This document shows, in pieces, positions 1 to 9,296 of a stretch of 64,000 nt of DNA. The notes under the pieces are model-generated. The model saw nothing but the letters and a program-made list of their open reading frames with translations, had not been told where the DNA came from and ran no database searches. Source of the stretch: Aculops lycopersici. Taxonomy: Eukaryota > Arthropoda > Arachnida > Trombidiformes > Eriophyidae. The translations under genes were made by a program, and so were the position numbers. The stretch covers positions 8,023,433 through 8,087,432 of the forward strand of contig WNKI01000001.1 of the NCBI GenBank assembly GCA_015350385.1. The letters are read 5' to 3'. Within the stretch, counting starts at the first letter, position 1. Each line of letters starts with the position of its first letter.

Positions 1-232
1 GGAGTCAAATCACTATGGCGGCGAGTCGCTTAGCAAGGAGATGATAGATAAGTTGTTGAATTTGTTGAATGAAACTGCAAAGTCTCAGTTGAGTCGGAGT
101 AGAAATTGCATTGAACCATGTTTAAGGAAGTTTATAGCCGCTTTGCAAAAGATAACTAGTCACAGTTCACATAGGAAGCAGAGAGCATCAGGTGCCGGCA
201 CTGAGTACAAAGACGACCCCGAATATTCTTAG
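1..232 (+). pseudogene. 3'-truncated duplicate of an internal WDR59 segment
   Basis: Bases 1-220 match 4384-4603 inside the intact WDR59 gene with no mismatch that I can find when reading both side by side. The copy is in the same orientation and runs off the left edge, so its full extent is unknown. At 220/221 identity stops abruptly after GACGACCCC. The reading frame then continues for only three codons (Glu-Tyr-Ser) before a stop at 230-232. If transcribed, this copy would give a WDR59 lacking its C-terminal half, including the RING-like zinc module. The geometry is what a tandem duplication with unit 221-4603 would give, with UBLCP1 and the 5' half of WDR59 in the unit. A haplotype or assembly duplication would look the same. 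Confidence 0.85.
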
Positions 233-292
233 CTCCTTCATCATTAATCATTATGGTAATACTTTGTAAAGTGATAACAAATTATCTTTTCA

Positions 293-1432
293 TTATCTAG
301 ATGTCTTATGTCTCTTTGGTCCATCTATGGCTCTTTGCCAATGTCGGTGGTCGAGTCTCGAGAAGTCATCCATCTCAGCAATCTTGGTTAGATACCTCGA
401 TAGGTGTAACAACTCTTGGTCGGTGTCGCGATTCTTGAAAGCCTCGCGGTAAGCTTTAATCTTGAGACCATTCTGCGGGTTCATGAGAAAGTTTCTTCGT
501 GTATCGTCAAACATTATTGTATTCTTGCTCGTATACTGTCCAGGGAATTTGCCCCAGATAACTGCCAAGGGCTTAACATTGAGGTTGCCATACTTATGTG
601 ACCAAACAGATATCATGGCGGCACCGTCCAGATAGAAGGTGATCTTGTAATTTGGATTTGAAGATACCCTAAGTTCGTCCATCTTAGCCTCAATGTAGCG
701 CATACTTGTGGCTGACCAAATAACAATGTCATAGTCTTGATAGGCTGCGGTGAGGAATTCATGTAGATAGGGTCGCATCAGGTCGGCGGCCGTTTGACCA
801 GTTGATCTGTGGTCGAAGAGTGTGTAATCAATATCGAGCACGAGTAGTTTCTTATTTGGTCTGGGCTCATTAAACATCTTTATCTTGTAATGCTGGACTC
901 GGCGAGCAATCTTCTTTTTATACTCTGGCTCAAAAGGTATCCTCTTATCCGCATCGATCTCATCTAAGTCGTCCAAATCAAAGTCATCATCGAGAGGTAC
1001 TGCTATCCTTCGCGAAGCTTGCTCAATACTTTGGATCTCTTTCTCCTGACTACCCATCATCATAATCTTCATTCCATCCACTAGGTTAGTCTCTTCAAGG
1101 GTCATCTCATCTGTTAGTTGCTTCTCACTTTTCGATTTAATACCAAATAACTTTTGTCTAACCAATCTCACTTGAGTCAACTCTTCAATCTGTTCTTTGA
1201 GATACTGGACGGTGTGATCCTGCATGAGGTTCTCAATTTTGAATTCTGAACCTCCATGTTTGATCACTACAGATAAGCTGGATTCTTGTCCAATGCAACT
1301 ACTGGACCCACCGGCACTAGTGCTAGCCTCTCCCAAATCTGCTATTTTCTCTGACTCCATTTCAGCTGGATCACTTTTGTTCGAAATGGACGAGCTCGTG
1401 GTTGCCGCTTTGTTACTGTCAACAAGGGACAT
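293..1432 (-). CDS. UBLCP1: Ubiquitin-like domain-containing CTD phosphatase 1
   Basis: This is a 379-aa protein of the FCP/SCP phosphatase family. The animal orthologue is nuclear, binds the 26S proteasome through its ubiquitin-like domain and dephosphorylates it. Residues 53-127 form the ubiquitin-like domain. The catalytic HAD-type motif DIDYT lies at residues 200-204, with the two aspartates as nucleophile and general acid. Downstream, the blocks MRPYLHEFLTAAY, DYDIVIWSAT, NTIMFDD and RNFLMNPQNGLKI match the human protein closely. The first 50 residues are a Ser-rich extension not seen in the human protein. The start is the first ATG of the frame. The gene is intronless and head-to-head with WDR59. 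Confidence 0.96.
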   Translation of the reverse strand: MSLVDSNKAATTSSSISNKSDPAEMESEKIADLGEASTSAGGSSSCIGQESSLSVVIKHGGSEFKIENLMQDHTVQYLKEQIEELTQVRLVRQKLFGIKSKSEKQLTDEMTLEETNLVDGMKIMMMGSQEKEIQSIEQASRRIAVPLDDDFDLDDLDEIDADKRIPFEPEYKKKIARRVQHYKIKMFNEPRPNKKLLVLDIDYTLFDHRSTGQTAADLMRPYLHEFLTAAYQDYDIVIWSATSMRYIEAKMDELRVSSNPNYKITFYLDGAAMISVWSHKYGNLNVKPLAVIWGKFPGQYTSKNTIMFDDTRRNFLMNPQNGLKIKAYREAFKNRDTDQELLHLSRYLTKIAEMDDFSRLDHRHWQRAIDGPKRHKTSR

Positions 1433-2701
1433 GGTTTCTAATACTTGTGACTAACTATGCGTCAAAATTAGTCTAACCTTCTCTGCTCAATAAAAGCTCG
1501 AAGATTCTATTTCAACAATACTTGTTTCTTTCTAAATAATGGGAGAAACAATACATTTATAATTGGTGATAGCCCATGCATGCTGGAATCAGCTGACATG
1601 TTTTCGCCTACTGAGAATGTAGTGCAATTTACACTGTACAAAGGGACAAATCAGCTCCTCTGTTGTAGCATGCCGCCGTCGCCTTAAGTGCTGCCATTCT
1701 GACTCACTCCCTCTTGCTATCGAATGGCTACAAAAACTCACGAAAATTACTATAGTAAGAGCCGATCTCTCCATTGTACGACACATAGAACTCATTGAAC
1801 GATGCAGTGTCGCGCACAAAAAGCTTTTTCCAAACTCTTTCATCTAGATCTGGAGTCTTGGTCTTGGTCTTGGCGAGACCCTTACAGAGATCGCTTTGCA
1901 TTGATGATTCTTCCTACTCCTGAAACTAGACAGCCACGACTATCTTGCCTGTTACTGAATGAATGACTATGTTGACCGGAAGTTAGAGCTTACGAACGAA
2001 ATAAAAACTGGTAATCTACTAAATTTTGAACAAAAGACTCTTGACCTCATGTTGTTGCTATCCCAGTCTTAAAATAATTGGCAAATGTAATGAACCTAAT
2101 CCACCAGGAACCTTGATTGTTTAAAACACACAAAGCTAATATTTAAACAATTTGGTCAACTAGCGAATGGTACAAACAAATGCCGGATAACGAGGGGTGA
2201 TTTTGGTGCTAGCCATCCAACAAAGATTTTAAGACCCTGATCAATTTAATATCATCCTTTACTCGCGATCAATTCACCAAATATCTGGATGCGTGCGAGG
2301 ACATTGAGGTATTGATTGGATTGGAAACTTATGTTTTAATATACAGATAGATTATGATATGATAACTGTAGACTTTGTTGAATCTCGTAATTCACGATAA
2401 AAGTTTCACGCATTCTATTTGTTTTGTTGTTGTTTTTTTCACAGCTGTTGAGCGCGCTTATTTTTCCCGTGTTTCCCATGAGCGCGATAACAAGGTGCAT
2501 CATCGATCGACATATGCCTATCTATTTCTAGATTGAGGCATCTAAACTTCTATCACAATTATCTGAATGAACCATCAAGTTATGTTCCCTTCGCCTGATG
2601 GGCAATATCTATCGAGGATCTTTTATTGGTACATGCAAAACTTAAGACTATTGTAAATCTTCAAACTGCAATATAAAGAAATAGTACTCTAATCAATAAC
2701 A
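1433..2701. promoter_or_regulatory. Divergent intergenic region between UBLCP1 and WDR59
   Basis: This 1.27-kb stretch separates two divergently transcribed genes and should contain both promoters. It is AT-rich, especially 2270-2450 and 2620-2700. I see no clear TATA box at a convincing distance from either start. It contains one plausible short reading frame on the minus strand (1728-1901), listed separately. Confidence 0.4.
1728..1901 (-). CDS. Possible 57-aa micro-protein, unrecognised
   Basis: A minus-strand frame opens with ATG at 1901-1899, five codons after an in-frame stop, and closes with TAG at 1730-1728. The product starts MQSDLCKGLAKTKTKT. It continues with a mixed aromatic and charged segment (around DERVWKKLF, FNEFYVSYNGEIGSYY) and ends NFREFL. 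The residue mix looks like a folded protein rather than the Arg/Ser/Cys-rich noise typical of chance frames here. There is no signal peptide or membrane segment. It is on the same strand as UBLCP1 and about 300 nt upstream of it. I do not recognise a family. It could also be an exon of an unseen transcript. Confidence 0.35.
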   Translation of the reverse strand: MQSDLCKGLAKTKTKTPDLDERVWKKLFVRDTASFNEFYVSYNGEIGSYYSNFREFL

Positions 2702-5700
2702 ATGGAGTCCTCCTTCCAGATTGCAGTTTGCGAATGTCCAGACATTACTGCTTGTACTCTAGCTGTCGATGTAACTGGCAGGTATGCTGTTATTAGTGGT
2801 AGAAAAAGTTTGGCCTTGATAGACTTGGATGGCAACGATCAGGTGGCAAGCGAGGCTTTGAAAGAATCGAGCAACAATGCAAATGTTACAGGTTCTTCGT
2901 CAACCTTGTCTCAAGCAAACTCGGCATCAAAAAGTGCTGAAACTCAGGTGGTTTTGTCAACGCCACGATGTGCACCTATCGTCAGGAAGATGGTTAGGAA
3001 TTCCAAGTACGAGCCTACAGCAAGTCAGTTTAATAGGCACATGAACGATCTCTTTGCTTTAACCACATATCAAAATGTTGAAATATTCTCGATTGAAGAC
3101 TTGAATCCAATGAAACCAAAGCTGATACTCAAAGGCCACTCAAGAGCCATAGCTGACGTACAATGGTCCAACTATGATCCATACCTGTTGGGCTCTTCGG
3201 CTGCGGATTGTTTGACCAACTTGTGGGACATTCGCGATAGTCGTCGGCCAACTGCAAGCTTGACATCGGTAAGCGGAGCCACATTGGTTAAATTTAGTAA
3301 GACTTCCCCGAATTTATTAGCCACAAGTCATGAGATAGACGTTAGAATTTGGGATATAAGGCAACCGAATTTACCTCTCTATTATATAGCGGCTCATTTG
3401 CAAAAGATCAACGGAATGGATTGGAGTCCAAACAAGACAAGCTACGATCACGAGCAACTAATCACCTGTTCTCAAGACAATACAATCAAATTGTGGGATT
3501 TGAATGCCAACAAGATAAAACCAAGTGCCAGTTTACCAACCCGAGCGCCAGCTTGGCGTATAATGTACACTCCAATATCGCAAAATGCTATACTAACTTC
3601 GACACTACCCCAACTAAAGTCTCGAACCGAGTGTATGGCTTTGAAGTTGTGGTCGATGAAACCGGACAGGTATGCCCAAAAGAAACTCGAGCTTATCTTG
3701 GGCTTGGTAGGACACACGGACGTAATTGTCGATTTTGATTGGCGAACCCGAGATTCAACAACAAGCAATAGTTGCGAGATCATCTCTTGGTCAAAAGACC
3801 AAACACTTAGGGTTTGGACGGTGGACAATCAGTTTATCGAAATGAATGTTGACAATTCGGATTTCGAGAATGAATGCATCATGACGGATGCAGCATGTGA
3901 TTCCCTAGGACCAGGTTCCTTGGTTTTAAATGACACTTCAAATCAATCGGGTGATACTTCAAAGACTACCTCGCAACCAAGTCCATTAAAGCAACAAAAT
4001 CAGCTGCAACAAAAGCCTCTAGATACACCAAGCGAACAAAACTCAAGTCTTTTAGATTCCCCTAACAAGTTGTTGTTGGGCAGTAAGATTGTACAACAGG
4101 TTGGCGATGGTGGTCATGATATCATCAAGGAGAAGACTAGAGATGAAAGAGAAAGCGATAGCGATCCGGACGACTTGTATCCTGAAAGCAAATCCTCGAC
4201 CAATGAATTGAAGCAAGAGTTTAATCTATTGAACAAAAACATACCCAATATCGACTTTGAGGAACTCAATTCATTAAGAAGAGTTTGCGTGGTTACTGCC
4301 AGAGCGAAAACCATCACCTGTCGACTGAGAATCGCACTACCCCCCACTTATCCACAGGTTGATTGCCCGACATTCACCATCTTGGAGTCAAATCACTATG
4401 GCGGCGAGTCGCTTAGCAAGGAGATGATAGATAAGTTGTTGAATTTGTTGAATGAAACTGCAAAGTCTCAGTTGAGTCGGAGTAGAAATTGCATTGAACC
4501 ATGTTTAAGGAAGTTTATAGCCGCTTTGCAAAAGATAACTAGTCACAGTTCACATAGGAAGCAGAGAGCATCAGGTGCCGGCACTGAGTACAAAGACGAC
4601 CCCATAACCCTTTCAGCTCAACGCGACCATTCAGTTCCATTTCCTAAGACATCGGGCGCTAGGTTCTGTGGCAACCTGTTGGTTTGCTTTGGCCGACCCA
4701 TGATTCCAACTGTGAACATGTCAGCGTCGGATAGTGCTAACTGGTTGGTGGAAACTCCTAGGTCCATGGCTCAATTGAGTGCACAGTTGGATAATATGCG
4801 GCGCCAAGGTTCCTACAATTTGTCTCACATTTCAATATCATACTTTTACTACGGGGCAATGCGAAGAGCTGACCTACAGGCTCGAGGCGGCGGCAGTGCC
4901 GGTGGCGGCGGATCCGGAAGTGGAAGCAAGAGCTCCCAATTATCGAGTAGCCGACTAGCCGGCGGCAGCGGTGCTGGAGGTTCTAAGTATCTCGCTGGCC
5001 GAGGATCAAGATCTTCATCGTCGCATGCTCAATCAATCATCAGCAAAAACTTCAAATGTGGACCAGTTTTGGTATATGACGTTTCCAGTCTATTAGGCGG
5101 TTTATCAAGAGAGCTAGCTGAAAGTTATGTCTTCGACAAGGATGTCATCAAAATGTGCCGAAAAAATGCAGAGATTGCAGCTGCTTATAATCGGAGAGAT
5201 CTTGTTCAGATTTGGTCTTTGGCTGAACTTTCCTCGGAGGGCGTGCTAAATTCTTACATACCCAACAAGGAGGATAACCATGCTCTTTCTTTGGTCAACT
5301 ACGACTCAGATTTTGGCGATCGCCCCTGGACCATGCATCCATTTGGTAGCAAGCTAATTCAATCTTTGATTGATCATTACGTTTACAATTGTCACGATGT
5401 CCAGACGGCGGCCATGTTGGTTTGGACCTTCTCCTCGCCAAAGTTGGCCCGATCAATGGTTCACAATAATATGCAAAACAGTTATAGTGATCTTGTAGAT
5501 GATAACAACACCAACGGCGGGTATAGCAGCTCAACAGGTGCGCTCCAGCTGACCACAACAACAGTGGTGCCCAGTGGCAACAATGGAAACGGAAGTGGGT
5601 CGCAAAATAGCGGCAACGGCGCTCGCAAGAGCAACAACCATAATCCATTGTACAATATGATTGTCAACTATCACACTGTGATCCCGGGAATGTTGAACAA

Positions 5701-6730
5701 GAGCAACCAGGCGAAGAATCATAATCAAATAAGCCAAGTTGATACCATTTCCGGTGAGTGGAGTTTTGTCAATGGACCGGAAACTCACCTGTACTCAAAC
5801 TCGTGGTCCAACTCAACCATTCACGAGCATCTGGCTGCCTCATCTTCGCAAGAATCAGCTTTGACATCAGCTCAACATCAGCAACAACATCAAACTCATG
5901 TACTGAGAAACAAACTGTCAGGTTCCGATCTATCGTCGTCGGCAGCAGCAGCACCACCGACGGGTGTCGACGAAACCGATGGCTCCTCGAGGACACAGGG
6001 CAACAAGTGTCGAGATATGATAAACACTTCCGCTCACACAGATACTAATACAAAAAACCACAGCTCAACGCCACCATACGGCACCTCCAACTCAACTAAT
6101 GAATTATTCCAAAGACTGAACATACTAAGTCCAGAGCGAGGCCTTCAAAATGATCTCATAATGCACATTTACTCTGAGCTCCTCTATCGGCTTAATCTAC
6201 TTAATCAGCGTGCAATGGTACTGAAAAATATTGGCTCAAACTCATGTTATTCGGAGATATTTGGCGACAAGCATGACACTCAAAATGAGTCGCCTAAAGA
6301 GCGATTGCCAAATTTATCAATCCAATGCCACAACTCCGAGTGCCGCAACAAGTGCCACTCGGTTCAGTGTCAGGCGTGCAAGAGGTACAGTTTATACTGT
6401 AGCATTTGCCGTCTACCCGTCCGTGGTTCGTGTTCAATTTGTTTGAAGTGCTCGCACGGTGGCCATGTAAACCACTTCAAGTCTTGGTTTAGCTCCTACG
6501 ACTTTTGTCCAGCCGGATGCGGTTGCCGATGTTTGAGCGCCGACCAGCCACCTGTTGAAATGGGCCAATTAGACGAGGAGCAGCAACAGCAACAGCAGCA
6601 ACTACCTGCTGCAACAAGCCAATTGCCGCTGCAACCACCTGTGGCCTCAGCGATGTCTACTAGCCTCAGGTCAACATCATCGTCATCACAATCGCAAGCT
6701 AATAAATTGGCTACGTCGACGAATGCGTAA
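2702..6730 (+). CDS. WDR59: GATOR2 complex subunit WDR59
   Basis: This 1,342-aa protein is the orthologue of WDR59, a lysosome-associated GATOR2 subunit that positively regulates mTORC1 in response to amino acids. Residues about 100-380 hold WD40 repeats, visible as NLWDIRD, VRIWDIRQ, IKLWDLN and LRVWTVD. A segment around residues 515-640 with an LPPTYP motif fits the RWD domain. The C-terminus (about 1208-1280) is a Cys/His-rich RING-like zinc module with regularly spaced CxxC pairs, typical of the WDR24/WDR59/MIOS family. Human WDR59 is 974 aa. The excess here is low-complexity sequence: Gly/Ser runs at about 730-770, Asn/Ser/Gly and Gln tracts later. The gene has no intron in over 4 kb. 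Part of it is duplicated at the left window edge. Confidence 0.95.
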   Translation: MESSFQIAVCECPDITACTLAVDVTGRYAVISGRKSLALIDLDGNDQVASEALKESSNNANVTGSSSTLSQANSASKSAETQVVLSTPRCAPIVRKMVRNSKYEPTASQFNRHMNDLFALTTYQNVEIFSIEDLNPMKPKLILKGHSRAIADVQWSNYDPYLLGSSAADCLTNLWDIRDSRRPTASLTSVSGATLVKFSKTSPNLLATSHEIDVRIWDIRQPNLPLYYIAAHLQKINGMDWSPNKTSYDHEQLITCSQDNTIKLWDLNANKIKPSASLPTRAPAWRIMYTPISQNAILTSTLPQLKSRTECMALKLWSMKPDRYAQKKLELILGLVGHTDVIVDFDWRTRDSTTSNSCEIISWSKDQTLRVWTVDNQFIEMNVDNSDFENECIMTDAACDSLGPGSLVLNDTSNQSGDTSKTTSQPSPLKQQNQLQQKPLDTPSEQNSSLLDSPNKLLLGSKIVQQVGDGGHDIIKEKTRDERESDSDPDDLYPESKSSTNELKQEFNLLNKNIPNIDFEELNSLRRVCVVTARAKTITCRLRIALPPTYPQVDCPTFTILESNHYGGESLSKEMIDKLLNLLNETAKSQLSRSRNCIEPCLRKFIAALQKITSHSSHRKQRASGAGTEYKDDPITLSAQRDHSVPFPKTSGARFCGNLLVCFGRPMIPTVNMSASDSANWLVETPRSMAQLSAQLDNMRRQGSYNLSHISISYFYYGAMRRADLQARGGGSAGGGGSGSGSKSSQLSSSRLAGGSGAGGSKYLAGRGSRSSSSHAQSIISKNFKCGPVLVYDVSSLLGGLSRELAESYVFDKDVIKMCRKNAEIAAAYNRRDLVQIWSLAELSSEGVLNSYIPNKEDNHALSLVNYDSDFGDRPWTMHPFGSKLIQSLIDHYVYNCHDVQTAAMLVWTFSSPKLARSMVHNNMQNSYSDLVDDNNTNGGYSSSTGALQLTTTTVVPSGNNGNGSGSQNSGNGARKSNNHNPLYNMIVNYHTVIPGMLNKSNQAKNHNQISQVDTISGEWSFVNGPETHLYSNSWSNSTIHEHLAASSSQESALTSAQHQQQHQTHVLRNKLSGSDLSSSAAAAPPTGVDETDGSSRTQGNKCRDMINTSAHTDTNTKNHSSTPPYGTSNSTNELFQRLNILSPERGLQNDLIMHIYSELLYRLNLLNQRAMVLKNIGSNSCYSEIFGDKHDTQNESPKERLPNLSIQCHNSECRNKCHSVQCQACKRYSLYCSICRLPVRGSCSICLKCSHGGHVNHFKSWFSSYDFCPAGCGCRCLSADQPPVEMGQLDEEQQQQQQQLPAATSQLPLQPPVASAMSTSLRSTSSSSQSQANKLATSTNA

Positions 6731-7130
6731 GCAAATCTCGCTCCTGTCGCGTTGTCTACCTTTACTGTAGAAGAGAGTTCAACAACTAGACTTAATCAAA
6801 CTTTACCCGATGCATGAATTCAATGCCAACTTTTCTTTTGCCTTTCTTCTTCTTCTTCCATATTGATGATCCTTTGCTCCATGAACTGGCACTAGATACA
6901 AATGGGGAATCCTAATCATGCCTAGGTACAGGTGAGCTCATAGTAACCCGCTAGACATTAGCTAACACTTGTTGTTGGTGACTTAATTCCATTGAAGGTC
7001 GCTGGGGTGAGTGGCGGCACCAGCAGTGGTAGTAGCGGTAACACTAGCAGCTTACAGTGTATCGTGCAAATTACATTAAGAATCTCACCTAATAGCAATA
7101 TTTCCCCTTCTCTTGCCTTCAACTCATGGT

Positions 7131-7158
7131 CTGGCCGATCAGCCAGACGATCGGCCAG
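7131..7158. repeat. Inverted repeat, 10-bp arms
   Basis: CTGGCCGATC at 7131-7140 is the exact reverse complement of GATCGGCCAG at 7149-7158, with an 8-nt loop between them. It could form a DNA or RNA hairpin downstream of WDR59. Confidence 0.8.
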
Positions 7159-7186
7159 CAACAACATGTGAATCTTATTGTGGAAA

Positions 7187-7224
7187 GTTTCTGCTAGCTA
7201 GCTTGCTGGCTGGCTAGCAGAAAC
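7187..7224. repeat. Inverted repeat, 12-bp arms
   Basis: GTTTCTGCTAGC at 7187-7198 pairs perfectly with GCTAGCAGAAAC at 7213-7224 around a 14-nt spacer. It lies only 28 nt after the 7131 hairpin. Confidence 0.8.
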
Positions 7225-7910
7225 GAGGGGAAAGTAGTAAACATTGCAGTGAAATATACTTTGGGTTTGCTATTGATTGTTTTCGATGGAACCAACGCGA
7301 CAAACGAAAAATTGCACGCGACACTCAACAAGTGGTTGGATAGAGAGTCAATTGAAGATACATGTAGACATAAAAGAGGGGAAGAGAGAGAGAGAGAGAG
7401 AGGAGGAAGAGGGAGAGAGGGAGAAAATGCATAGTTGCAGCACATGATCTCTTCAATCTATTCCATTCCATTTTGTTTAGTTTCATTTACAACAACGAAA
7501 ACAACTACAACAGCAATGTGCTTTGGTGTATCTATCTACACAGTTGACTTTTTACATTAGTCGCTAGTTCGCGCTCTCGCTAATCTGTCTGTCTGTCATG
7601 CATAAACCATCATCATCGTTGGTCGGCTCGTCGGTGGTTGCCACTTTTGGTGCCACTTGTTTCCGGTGCAACTTGTGAGGATCTAGATTAATGCTCTTGT
7701 AGTGGTGGTGGCGGTGGTGGTGGTTGTGGTAGTGGTGGTTGCAACTCGAACAAGACCAGCGCCACTGACTTGTTTAGATTTAGCCAAATTTTGGCGAGTC
7801 TCTCGGCGTATGTGTGTATGCTTGTTGTTTATGAGCTTGTGTATGTGTCCTTGGCGTCTGATGCGCGATGCGGATTTAAAAGAAGTGTACAAGTGTCCCC
7901 GCTCCACTTA

Positions 7911-9296
7911 CTAATGCGCCATGGTTGTCAAGTTGGCCATTGGATCCATTAGGGAGTGCAACTGGTGGTTGCCGACGCCAACGCCATGGGCTCCGCTTAT
8001 TGGATCGCTAAAAGAGCGTACTATTTCCGTAAAGCTAAAGTAGGAGCCACTGGCGCTAGCGAGCAGACCAACTACAATTAAAATTCCGTCCACCAAAACC
8101 ATAAAGATTCGCGACGAACCCGAGGTGTCCTCCCAGAAGGCGGCAATGTGTATGATGGGCGGCAGGATAACTGAAAGGGCAGTGCCCGAGATTGAGCCAA
8201 CCAAGTCCATCATTAGATTTAGCTTTGGAATCGTCATTGCAAGCGCAAAGGTGACTAGCACCAAGATGGTTCGGCAAAAGTATTCGTAGACCACCTTTTG
8301 TTCCTGTGGCTTTGTCTTTGCGTTTCCGGCATCCCTTCCATCCGGGCCACCTGTTGATTCGAGCAACTTAGCCTGCGCCCAATTCCAAATAATCTCATTG
8401 GGCACATACAATTGCAGAGGGTAGGTGAGAAATAGTGAGAGGGTAAAAATGGCTCGTACAACATCGTAAAGTGGTTCCTTTGGTAGATTCAACGTAATAC
8501 TATCCAGTGCTCCATTTCCGTATCTCAGATAGCCAAAGATTCCAACGGTGAAGTATAAGATTAATAGTAAAAAGTAGCTCACATTAATGGCGCCAAAAAC
8601 GCCGCCCATTTGCTCGGGTCGCTTCATTCGAGTATAAATTGGCATGACTACTGAAATGCCCTCAAAGGCAAACATTGCCGATCCAAAGCCAAGTGCCACT
8701 TCGCTTATCGGCTTAAAATAGCTAATCTCTCGAACCTCTTGCGTGTCTCTAATTAAATATTCAATTACAATTGAGATGCCGACCACCTGTAGCACGTTTG
8801 CACAGGCCGAGGCGATGCTAAGTCGATTCAGGGTTCTAATATAACTGATTAGCAGAACAAAGGGCAAGATTGCAATAAATAGGTAGTTGATGTGTACAAT
8901 TATATGATAGGTAGCTAAGATGGTGTACAAATTTCTAACTATAAACACCAAATAGCAGCAGCAAATGCCTATTTGTGAGATTATGAGCACAGCGTCCACC
9001 AGGAAACACATTGCGCCCGAGTATCGTTTCATCCACGATGGGCCCGCCTTGAAGGATCCCTTTGCCAACTCGGCGTATTCCATATTGAGCCACTTCATTT
9101 TGTTCTCCAAATGCTGACTTGATCTAACCAGCAGATGGACACAGTAGGTGGCAATTAAGCACAGTAGGGGCAAACCAATGATTGCATTAATTAGACCGCA
9201 GTGCGCAAACGAGGCCGGCATCGCCAGGATTCCCGTGCCCAAGTTTCCCTTGATCATGTGCATCAAACTCTGGGCAAAGTTTGTCTTGTCGGACAT
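7911..9296 (-). CDS. Proton-coupled amino acid transporter (SLC36/PAT family)
   Basis: The protein has 461 aa and about eleven hydrophobic helices and belongs to the amino acid/auxin permease superfamily. The N-terminal HMIKGNLGTGILAMPASF matches the signature of SLC36 (PAT/pathetic) transporters, which move small neutral amino acids with protons at the plasma membrane or lysosome. Other family blocks are ALGFGSAMFAFEGI and YPLQLYVPNEI. The start chosen is the ATG at 9296, just before SDKTNFAQSLMHMIKGN. The frame stays open upstream without another ATG, so an extra 5' exon adding a longer cytosolic N-terminus is possible; a GTAAAT follows ACAG near 9385. An amino-acid transporter beside a GATOR2 gene is suggestive, but probably chance. 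Confidence 0.93.
   Translation of the reverse strand: MSDKTNFAQSLMHMIKGNLGTGILAMPASFAHCGLINAIIGLPLLCLIATYCVHLLVRSSQHLENKMKWLNMEYAELAKGSFKAGPSWMKRYSGAMCFLVDAVLIISQIGICCCYLVFIVRNLYTILATYHIIVHINYLFIAILPFVLLISYIRTLNRLSIASACANVLQVVGISIVIEYLIRDTQEVREISYFKPISEVALGFGSAMFAFEGISVVMPIYTRMKRPEQMGGVFGAINVSYFLLLILYFTVGIFGYLRYGNGALDSITLNLPKEPLYDVVRAIFTLSLFLTYPLQLYVPNEIIWNWAQAKLLESTGGPDGRDAGNAKTKPQEQKVVYEYFCRTILVLVTFALAMTIPKLNLMMDLVGSISGTALSVILPPIIHIAAFWEDTSGSSRIFMVLVDGILIVVGLLASASGSYFSFTEIVRSFSDPISGAHGVGVGNHQLHSLMDPMANLTTMAH

Larger units (their letters stand above)
6731..7910. other. Convergent intergenic region, WDR59 and SLC36 3' ends
   Basis: No gene is supported here. The stretch holds two perfect inverted repeats (7131-7158 and 7187-7224), a GA-rich tract at 7378-7426 and a GGT/GTG-rich tract at 7699-7740. 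Two copies of the CAACARGTKG word lie at 6966 (reverse) and 7326. I could not find a convincing AATAAA for WDR59. Confidence 0.5.

Noticed and set aside
3472..5996. Open frames on both strands inside WDR59
   Set aside because: They overlap the clearly conserved WDR59 frame and have no family features; they are shadows of its codon usage.
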